Origin: CAZYQW01 sp964649825
GTDB taxonomy: Bacteria > Planctomycetota > B15-G4 > JADJEK01
Assembly (NCBI GenBank): GCA_964649825.1
Contig: CAZYQW010000117.1
Location: 1 to 64,000, forward strand
DNA length: 64,000 nucleotides
Direction: 5' to 3'
Shown here: piece after piece, positions 36,242-43,482 of the stretch
Layout of the letters: every line of letters begins with the position of its first letter
Numbering within the stretch: position 1 is the stretch's first letter
Notes under the pieces: model-generated
What the model saw: the letters and a program-made list of their open reading frames with translations, nothing else
What the model was told of the DNA's origin: nothing
The model's database searches: none
Program-made: the position numbers and the translations under genes

Positions 36242-36823
36242 TCATTCCGTCACCCCTCCGTCCCCACCGGTGTCGGGTGGCGCCTCGAACTTCTTTCTCA
36301 ACAACGACCTACCCCGTTCGAGGAGGTACTCGACGCGCTCCTGGGACCACCCCGTCATCGCGGCGATCTCGCGCACGGTCTTCCCCTCCCGGTACTTGAG
36401 GACGAGAGCACGGCGCTCGTCCGCGGGAACCCCGAGCAAGAGCTCGTCCAGCTTGACACGATCGACGGCGACGGGGGAATCGAGCAGCGAATCGACCTCC
36501 ACGGCGGGATCGCGGCGGCTCAGCTCCTGCCGGTGACGCCGGATCCACGTTTGGGCGCATCTGTCCATGAGCTTCCGCAACCACGCGTCGAAGTGCTCCG
36601 GGTTCCGAATCGTGCCGCGCTTCTTCCAACAGTGCATCCATCCCGTCTGCGTGACGTCGAACGCATCCGCCTCGGAGACACCGAACCCGCGCACCCGACG
36701 GAGCATCCGAGCTTTCCGATGAAGGAAGATCTGCTCGTAGGCGGCGGTGTCCCCCGCCTGCATCCGGATGACCAGCGGCGTCAAATCCCATCGCCCGTCG
36801 CCAGTCACTGGAACCCCCGCCAC
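36242..36823 (-). CDS. ECF-type RNA polymerase sigma factor
   Basis: A 193-aa sigma factor. Region 2 is recognised at GDTAAYEQIFLHRKARMLRR and VSEADAFDVTQTGWMHCWKK, and region 4 at REGKTVREIAAMTGWSQERV, followed by EYLLERGRSLLRKKFE. It differs from the three TIGR02999-like sigma factors of the window and looks closer to mainstream RpoE-type ECF proteins. The HEAT-repeat membrane protein follows downstream and is the best candidate regulator. The upstream, divergent region contains the 10-bp phased array at 36846-36930. Confidence 0.88.
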   Translation of the reverse strand: MAGVPVTGDGRWDLTPLVIRMQAGDTAAYEQIFLHRKARMLRRVRGFGVSEADAFDVTQTGWMHCWKKRGTIRNPEHFDAWLRKLMDRCAQTWIRRHRQELSRRDPAVEVDSLLDSPVAVDRVKLDELLLGVPADERRALVLKYREGKTVREIAAMTGWSQERVEYLLERGRSLLRKKFEAPPDTGGDGGVTE

Positions 36824-36845
36824 ACGCCAAGCGTCTCACTCTCGC

Positions 36846-36930
36846 TCGACCCGATTCGACCTGATTCGGCCTGGCTCGACCCGGTGCGACCGGTGCGACC
36901 GGGCTCGCCGCGGTGCGACCGGGTTCGTCG
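36846..36930. repeat. 10-bp phased array of short CGACC-type motifs
   Basis: Motifs of the form (T/G)CG(A/G/C/T)C(C/G) start at 36846, 36856, 36866, 36876, 36886, 36895, 36905, 36915 and 36925. Seven of the eight steps are exactly 10 bp and one is 9 bp, close to one DNA helical turn. The intervening four bases vary (GAT, GGC, GGT). The array lies 23-107 bp upstream of the ECF sigma ATG and 96-180 bp upstream of the sulfatase-fold ATG at 37026, in the divergent control region. Confidence 0.8.
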
Positions 36931-37025
36931 GAGGATAGCGAAAGAGCATGCACGCGACCGAGTCCGAGGCAGGAATGTCCGAGCGCGGCGGCCCCGACGA
37001 GCGCGACGCGCAGTACCCTGGGCGG

Positions 37026-39452
37026 ATGCTCCGGCGCGTCGTGCCCCTCGTCGTCCTCGTCATTGCCCCGTTCTTGGCGGGGTGCGCGGAACGAAAAACC
37101 GAGCGCGATCCGCCGACGTTCATTCGGCTGACCGATCTCGTCGCGAAGGCCAAGGTGGTCGCGGCGACCGACCTGACCGATCGTGAGGCACTCGAGCGGG
37201 ACTCGATGCACCAGTTCGTGCGCGAGACGTTCGCGTCGCTCGACCCGGAGACGACCCATCTCGTCGACCCCGAGTTGATCTACAAGCTGGTTCCCGACCT
37301 CGAGCCTTCGGAGGATCCTCCCCAGTCGCGCACGGATGGATCCGATCTGCTCCTCGAGCCTCCGTCCCTCTACGTGCAGGTCTTTCCGCTCGCTTCGGTC
37401 AAGACGATCCATGGTCGCCTGTCCCTGCGCGGCGACCCGGAGAAGGAGCCGCTCTTGATCGAGGCGCGGGCGGTGCCGACGCCGGAGGAGCTGAAGCGCG
37501 ACCTCGCCGAGCTCCTCGCTCCACGCGGGGTGTCGCGTCACGCGTTCCTCGAGGGCGCAGAGCCGAGCTCCGACGGCCGGCGCACGTACTCGGTCTCGTT
37601 CCGTCCTCGGATCGGCACGAAAGCGCTCATGTTCGTCGTCGCGACGCTCCGCAACCCGCTGGTCATCGAGGATCTCACGATCGCGCGCCAACCGCGCGTC
37701 TCGTCGCTCGCGCTCTCCCCGTCGGATGAGTTCGACACACCGCTCGTGCGCCGCGTCGAGATCGCCCACGACCACCGCGAATCGATCCTCCTCGCCGCCC
37801 CGAGCCAGATCCGATTCGAGCTCGACGTCCCACGACGCTCGCCGCGCCTGCGGTTCGCCCGGACCGTCCTCGAGAACGACGGCGTGAGCGGTGTGCTCGA
37901 GGTCGCGGTACGCGCCGGATCGCGCGAGCTGCGCGTGCGGCTCGACGTGCCGGCGACGCCGGGTTGGCGGGACGCCGAGGTGGATCTCGCCACGCTCGCG
38001 GGCGAACGCGTCGAGCTGACCCTGGCCGTGCGGCCGGACCGGGACGGCATCGTCCTGGGCATGGCGATCGGGACCCCGACGGTCGAAGGCGATCCGGTGG
38101 ATGCGAACGCGGCGAAGCCGGACGTCGTGCTCGTGTCGCTCGACACCGCGCGGCGAGATCGGCTCTCGATGTACGGAGCGGAGCGACCGACGACCCCGCA
38201 TCTCGAGCGCATCGCGCGCAACGCAGTCGTGTTCGAGACGGCGATCGCGCCCTCGTCGTGGACGCTGCCGTCCCATGCGTCCGTCTTCACCGGCCAGCTC
38301 CCGGCTCGACACGGCGTGGATCGGACCGACACCCGCCTCGAGCCGCTCGGCGCTCCGCACCTCGGCGTCGCGATGCGCGCGGCGGGCTACGAGACGATCG
38401 CGTTCACGGCCGGCGGCTACGTCCACCCCGACTTCGGATTCGCCGCGGGCTTCGACCGCTACGTGACGACGGAGCTGGTCGACTTCATCGCGGACGGCGA
38501 GACCCTCCTCCGGTCCGAGAAGTCGCCGCGGATGGGCGAACTCCTCCAGATCCTCCAGCGGCCGCGGCGGCGTCCGCTCTTCCTCTTCGTCCACACCTAC
38601 ACGGCGCACAACTACATCACGACCGACGCCGACCTCCGCGCGATCGGCACCGACGAGGCGACGGTCGCGTCGATGAACCGCGTGACGCGCCCGGACGGTG
38701 CGCGGCAGATCAAACCGGGCGTCAAGGTCGATCACTTCCCGGTCTTCACGGCGGGCACGCAGCTCCCGAAGGAGGACGAGGTGGTCGAGGTCGACCACCT
38801 GCGGCGCATCTACGACGCGACCCTCCTCGGCGCCGACCTCGTCGCGGGACAGGTCCATCGAGCGCTCGAGGCGACGGGCCGGCTCGACCACTCCTACTTC
38901 GTGTTGTTCTCCGATCACGGGGAAGAGCTGTTCGAGCACGGGCGCGCGGGCCACGGCAAGCACCTCTGGGAAGAGCTCGTGCGCGTCCCGCTCTTGTTCG
39001 CGGGAGCCGGTCTCGATGCGGCGCGAGTCGACCAGGTCGTCGACCTCTGCGACATCGAACCGACCCTGCTTGATCTCCTGCACCTCGAGCCGTCGCCGTA
39101 TCCGCGCGACGGACGAAGTCTCGTGCCGCTGCTCCGCGGCGGAGCGCTCGCGGACGAGCCGGCGATCGGCCAAGAGGACCGTCTGCTCTGCATCCGGGGG
39201 GAGCGGTACAAGCTGTTCGCGCGTCGCGACGACACGGAGTACGGGGACCTCTCCCTCTACGACGTCATGGTGGACCCGGGAGAGGATCGAAACGTCGCGG
39301 CCGAACGCAAGGCGAACGCGGCCGAGCTCGCGAACGCCCTGCGCCGGCGCGTCGAGCCGCTGCTCCAGCAGAAGCAATCCGGTCCGCGGGTCCTCTTGAG
39401 CCCGGAGCGAATCGCGGAGCTGAAGGCGCTGGGCTACCTCGGAGGGGAGTAG
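37026..39452 (+). CDS. second sulfatase-fold lipoprotein lacking the formylglycine cysteine
   Basis: An 808-aa predicted lipoprotein from ATG 37026 (lipobox FLAGC, Cys20). An earlier ATG at 36948 would add 26 hydrophilic residues. It is a paralogue of the 31541 gene, with an N-terminal beta-rich part of about 350 residues and then the alkaline-phosphatase-superfamily domain. The metal motifs are DVVLVSLDTARRDRLSMYG and FSDHGEELFEHG. Thr413 (SSWTLPSHAS) stands where sulfatases have the modified Cys, and the C-terminus ends LKALGYLGGE. It is likely a phosphatase- or phosphotransferase-like envelope enzyme. It is divergent from the sigma factor through the phased array. Confidence 0.86.
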   Translation: MLRRVVPLVVLVIAPFLAGCAERKTERDPPTFIRLTDLVAKAKVVAATDLTDREALERDSMHQFVRETFASLDPETTHLVDPELIYKLVPDLEPSEDPPQSRTDGSDLLLEPPSLYVQVFPLASVKTIHGRLSLRGDPEKEPLLIEARAVPTPEELKRDLAELLAPRGVSRHAFLEGAEPSSDGRRTYSVSFRPRIGTKALMFVVATLRNPLVIEDLTIARQPRVSSLALSPSDEFDTPLVRRVEIAHDHRESILLAAPSQIRFELDVPRRSPRLRFARTVLENDGVSGVLEVAVRAGSRELRVRLDVPATPGWRDAEVDLATLAGERVELTLAVRPDRDGIVLGMAIGTPTVEGDPVDANAAKPDVVLVSLDTARRDRLSMYGAERPTTPHLERIARNAVVFETAIAPSSWTLPSHASVFTGQLPARHGVDRTDTRLEPLGAPHLGVAMRAAGYETIAFTAGGYVHPDFGFAAGFDRYVTTELVDFIADGETLLRSEKSPRMGELLQILQRPRRRPLFLFVHTYTAHNYITTDADLRAIGTDEATVASMNRVTRPDGARQIKPGVKVDHFPVFTAGTQLPKEDEVVEVDHLRRIYDATLLGADLVAGQVHRALEATGRLDHSYFVLFSDHGEELFEHGRAGHGKHLWEELVRVPLLFAGAGLDAARVDQVVDLCDIEPTLLDLLHLEPSPYPRDGRSLVPLLRGGALADEPAIGQEDRLLCIRGERYKLFARRDDTEYGDLSLYDVMVDPGEDRNVAAERKANAAELANALRRRVEPLLQQKQSGPRVLLSPERIAELKALGYLGGE

Positions 39453-40152
39453 GTGGGTGGTCGAGTCGTCGCGTGAGGGCGAGGGTGCGGGTTACGGGGT
39501 CGGGCGGGCGGAGCGGGGCGATCGGGCCGCGGTCGCTCGAACAGTCCTCGCTCGGGGTGCGGGCGAAGGGGTTGCGGCAAGGAGCTTTGGTCGGGTGATG
39601 CGTGGGCGGCTCGCTGCGGAACTCGCTCGGCGCGGCCCGATCGCCCCGCTCCGCCCGCCTGGACGCCACGATGCGTGCGCGGGCTCGAAGGGTCGAGAAG
39701 AAAGAGGGAGAGAAGGTGGCGCTGCGCGCTCTCATGAATCGTCGGTGCGTGCCGCGCGAGCTTTCGGCAGGCCTGTCGGGAGGATTCAGATTGTCGCCGA
39801 ATTCTGGAGACGACTCGATCGAAGGGGCATGAGCGAAAGCACCAGAAGGCGTTCCGACCGTACAACCAGAGTCCGACCCTTCGATCTGCGCCCCTTCGCC
39901 AAGCCCACCCAAGACGGAAAGAAACGCGAGATTCCCTGACCGGCGTCCCCGGCCCGCGGCGCATGTGGCTCCAACGAGCCACCGGGGTCCCTCCTCGATC
40001 TCTCCCTCCCCGAACGACCCTCGCCCCGGGGCTCGCTCTTCCTCCCTCCCGAGTCCCTCACGGTTTCTCCGTTTCCGACGTTCCGGCGACGCCGGTCGAG
40101 CGTCCTCTCTCCGGTTCCCGGCTGAGTCGTTCGTCGATGGTTGGAGGGTCGC
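39453..40152. other. 700-bp intergenic region with a 29-bp perfect inverted repeat
   Basis: No convincing gene is seen; the open frames in both strands are shadows, and the frame running through on the minus strand is rich in Arg, Pro and Ser. The main structure is the inverted repeat at 39503-39659. Further right the sequence is low-complexity (CCTCCCTCCC-type runs near 40010-40050). The cytochrome gene promoter should lie in the last 200 bp. Confidence 0.6.
39503..39659. repeat. 29-bp perfect inverted repeat flanking 99 bp
   Basis: Arms 39503-39531 and 39631-39659 are perfect reverse complements over 29 bp (arm starts GGCGGGCGGAGCGGGGCGAT). The enclosed 99 bp contains no gene. The 157-bp span, two long terminal inverted repeats and no internal coding suggest a miniature inverted-repeat element or a cruciform regulatory site. 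I could not find a matching target-site duplication. Confidence 0.8.
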
Positions 40153-43100
40153 ATGTCGCTCCGTTTCAGACTCGTTCGTTCGTTGCTCGTCACCGCCGTC
40201 GGGGTTGGATCGTTCGTGACCGAGGCGGCGACCCAGTGCGTCGCCGACCTTCCGCATCTGCCGGAGGACGCGGTCGCCACCTCCCAGTTCGGCGCGCCGG
40301 CCGCGCCCCCGCCGGGACTGACGTTCGACGACGTCCGCGGCGAGATCGTGAACTTCGAGACGATGATGGCGAAGCCGATCCTGGTGACGAACGACGAGCA
40401 GTACGTCATCGTGGCCAACGAGGCGGACGATCGACTCGTCGTGTTCACGCCCGATCTGCAGACGATCGTGGCGGAGGTGAAGCTCGGTCAAGGAATCTGC
40501 GCGCTCGCCGAACGGCCGGGCGTCCAGGAGGATCCGGGCGATCCCACCGAGATCTGGGTCTCGCTCCGGCACCAGGCCGCGGTCGCGGTGATCGAGACCG
40601 GGGAGTGGACGGTGAAGCAGGTCTTGCGCCCCCCCATCGACCCGCTGCTCGCGGGGGCGCGGTTCGCCGATCAGCCCGGCGGAATCGCGTTCAACGCGGA
40701 CGGAAGCCGAGGCTTCGTCGCCGCGAGCTCGACCGACCGCCTGATCTGCTACGACATGACGTCGATGCCGCCGCAGGTGACCGTCATCCCGCTGACGGAG
40801 AACCACCTGGGGCTCTGCACGGACATGAACGAGCCGTTCTGCGTCACGAGCCACGGCGACTCGATCTACGTGGCGTCCTATCGATCCGGCAACCAGACCG
40901 TGCCCGAGGCGATCGTCAACCCGGCGATCCTGCCGCCGAACTCGCAGATCACCGACCTCACGCAAGTCCCGTCTCGGTCCTTGCCCGACTTCGACGTGAT
41001 GGTCATCGATGCCGCCACGCTCTCCGTGGTCCAGGTGATGCGCGACGCCGGAACCCTGCTCGCGGGCATGGCGGTGATTCCCGGCGCGGACCGTCTCGTC
41101 GTCGCGAACCAGGAGATGCAGAACGGGAAGTTCCTCGGCGAAGGCGCGTTCCCCGACGGTCGCGTCGCGTTGAACCGCCTGACCTACTTCGACCTCGCTT
41201 CCGGCGCCGTGGTCCAGCATCGCCTGACCGAGAACCTGACCGGAGCGGCGGGAAGCGCACCGTGGCTCAACGTCGTGCAGCCGACCGACATCGCGATCGA
41301 TCACCAGGACCGGGTCCTCGTCGCCGGCTACGGCTCGGCGAACATCGGCATCTTCCGGCACGACGGTACGTTCGTGAGCACGCTTCCGGCCGAAGTCGGC
41401 CCGCTCGGACTCGCCTACGCGACGGGGTCGAAGCGGCTCTACTGCTACAACCGCGGAAGCGCGAGCGTCCGGTGGTACGACTTCTCGACCGCCACGCCGG
41501 CGCCCGGCCCTGCGGCCGTGCCACTGCCGGATCCGACGTTCGACGACGTCAAGCAGGGGCGAATGGTCTGGCTCGACGCCAGCCATTCGGCGAAGGGGAC
41601 CACGTCGTGCAACTCCTGCCACCAGTTCCTCCGCAACGACGGGCTCGCGTGGGACCTCTCCAAGTATCACGACGACGGCGACGGCTTCACGCTCGCGAGC
41701 CCGCCGCAGTTCTGGCAGGACCGCAAGGGCGTGATGCAGACCCAGGACCTGCGATCGATCGAGGACACGCCTCCGTACCATTGGCGCGGCGAGCAGCATG
41801 ACCTCGACGCCTTCAACGGCGCGTTCATCAACCTCCTGAAGGGCACGAGGCTCACGCCCGAGCCTCTCCGTCAGCTCGAGAAGTTCGTGTTCAGCGCGGT
41901 CTATCCGCCCAACCCGTTCCAGTCGGTGAACCGCGTCTTCAGCGACGCCGCGAAGATCGGACTCGATGCCTACCGGACCGAGCCGACCCAGGACGGAGGC
42001 GGCACGTGCGCAAACTGCCACACGCTGCCGATCGGGACCGACGACAGCATCTCCGTCGTCCCGATCCTCGGTCATCCGTACATCCTGGGGATCGAGACCG
42101 CACAGCTCCGCGGCCTGTGGGAGAAGACGAGCGACGTTGCCACCGCCAGCAGCACGTTCCCGGATCTCTTCCCGATTCAAGGGAGCGGCTTCCTCCACGA
42201 CTCTCGCCACCTCAGCTCGGACGACTTTCTCCAGGACACGTTCCCTCACGTGACCAACTTCGACCGGATCATGCAGTTCGTGCGCGAGTTCGATCAGGGC
42301 CTCGGGTACGCGACGACGTACTCCGAGTTCTGCGACCAGACGACGCCGGCGACCGGCAACTTCTTGAAGGCACAGGCCGACTTCGGAAACTGCGATCTCG
42401 TCGTCAGCGCGTGGTTCAAGGTCAGCGGGACGTGGATGCCGCTCAGCCTGCTGTACGACCCGTCCGGAGCGGGCGACCGTTTCTGGTACGACCAGAACGT
42501 CTACTTCACGATGTGGCACATTCAGTACTACGCGTCGCTCGGATGGATGAAGTCGCTCTTCCTGGGCGTCCCCCTCGGCTCCGGCGAACGAATCGCGGTG
42601 GACCGCGACCGCGACGGCGTGTGGGACGTCGACGAGATCGCGCAGAGCCTCGACCCGGTCGACCCCGACTTCGACGACGACGGGTTCTGGGACGGCTACG
42701 ACCCCAACCCGCACGCCGCGGGCGGAGCTGCGCCCGTCGGCGCGCCGGTCCCGCTGTCCATCCAGGTCGAGTGGGCGACCTCGAACGTGGTGAAGATCAC
42801 CTACGAGACGAGCACGTTCTCGCCGACGTGCGTCAAGTACGGCAAGGCCGGGCAGGCGCTCACCGAGTCGTACGGGGACGTCTGTCCGCCGCCCCCGGCG
42901 AGCAACCATTGGAAGCGTCGCCACACCGCGTTGCTCCGCGTCCTCGAGGACGGCTCGGCGTACGACTTCCGCATCGACACGTTCGGACAGAACGGCGCGA
43001 CCGGCTCCTCGGGGACGATGTCGGCGGCGACGGAGTCGGACGCGGTAGGGCCGCTGGCGGGTCTGGTCGTGCGCGAGGTCACCCTCGCGAAGCCCACGAC

Positions 43101-43440
43101 GGGTCAGCCGGACTGGGTCGCTACCGTCGAAGTCGACGACAACCACGGCCAACCGATCAGTCAGGCGGTGGTGTTCGGGGTGTTCACGACGCTCACGCAG
43201 GGCGTCGCCACGACCCAGACGACGGTGGTCCTGACCGAGGACGCGGGGAACCCGGGCACCTACCGCGCGCAGATCGCGCCGCCCGCCGGGCAAACGGTCG
43301 GCGACGGCATGAGCTTCGACGTACCAATGTTCGTCGTCCATCCGACCACGGGAGCCATTACGTTGTCGGTGTTCCTGAACACGTCGTCGCGATTCAAGTG
43401 GCCCGAGAGCCCGGACACGACCGCGACCGAAACGCTTTGA
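40153..43440 (+). CDS. secreted beta-propeller protein with two cytochrome c haem sites
   Basis: A 1095-aa protein from ATG 40153, with GGAGGG at 40143-40148. A signal peptide precedes a YVTN-type beta propeller (about 45-460; strands such as YVIVANEADDRLVVFTPD). The middle part has two CxxCH haem motifs, CNSCH at Cys486 and CANCH at Cys619. Calcium-like repeats follow (DRDRDGVWDVDEIAQSLD and DFDDDGFWDGYDPNP), then a C-terminal region with fibronectin-like strands. It may be an extracellular redox or surface-attached protein. A paralogue with the same order and length lies at 56444. The haem sites are widely separated, so it is not a standard di-haem peroxidase. Confidence 0.85.
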   Translation: MSLRFRLVRSLLVTAVGVGSFVTEAATQCVADLPHLPEDAVATSQFGAPAAPPPGLTFDDVRGEIVNFETMMAKPILVTNDEQYVIVANEADDRLVVFTPDLQTIVAEVKLGQGICALAERPGVQEDPGDPTEIWVSLRHQAAVAVIETGEWTVKQVLRPPIDPLLAGARFADQPGGIAFNADGSRGFVAASSTDRLICYDMTSMPPQVTVIPLTENHLGLCTDMNEPFCVTSHGDSIYVASYRSGNQTVPEAIVNPAILPPNSQITDLTQVPSRSLPDFDVMVIDAATLSVVQVMRDAGTLLAGMAVIPGADRLVVANQEMQNGKFLGEGAFPDGRVALNRLTYFDLASGAVVQHRLTENLTGAAGSAPWLNVVQPTDIAIDHQDRVLVAGYGSANIGIFRHDGTFVSTLPAEVGPLGLAYATGSKRLYCYNRGSASVRWYDFSTATPAPGPAAVPLPDPTFDDVKQGRMVWLDASHSAKGTTSCNSCHQFLRNDGLAWDLSKYHDDGDGFTLASPPQFWQDRKGVMQTQDLRSIEDTPPYHWRGEQHDLDAFNGAFINLLKGTRLTPEPLRQLEKFVFSAVYPPNPFQSVNRVFSDAAKIGLDAYRTEPTQDGGGTCANCHTLPIGTDDSISVVPILGHPYILGIETAQLRGLWEKTSDVATASSTFPDLFPIQGSGFLHDSRHLSSDDFLQDTFPHVTNFDRIMQFVREFDQGLGYATTYSEFCDQTTPATGNFLKAQADFGNCDLVVSAWFKVSGTWMPLSLLYDPSGAGDRFWYDQNVYFTMWHIQYYASLGWMKSLFLGVPLGSGERIAVDRDRDGVWDVDEIAQSLDPVDPDFDDDGFWDGYDPNPHAAGGAAPVGAPVPLSIQVEWATSNVVKITYETSTFSPTCVKYGKAGQALTESYGDVCPPPPASNHWKRRHTALLRVLEDGSAYDFRIDTFGQNGATGSSGTMSAATESDAVGPLAGLVVREVTLAKPTTGQPDWVATVEVDDNHGQPISQAVVFGVFTTLTQGVATTQTTVVLTEDAGNPGTYRAQIAPPAGQTVGDGMSFDVPMFVVHPTTGAITLSVFLNTSSRFKWPESPDTTATETL

Positions 43441-43482
43441 CGCGGCTCGTACCCGTCGAAGACCCGGCCGAATCGTGGCCGC

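Noticed and set aside
31541..39452. Naming the two sulfatase-fold proteins arylsulfatases
   Set aside because: The required Cys (or Ser) of the C/S-x-P-S-R motif is Thr and the Arg is His in both.
39265..43341. Very long open frame on the minus strand, antisense to the propeller-cytochrome gene
   Set aside because: It is a high-GC shadow: rich in Arg, Asp and Val with no domain, and the plus strand has haem motifs, signal peptide and a ribosome-binding site.
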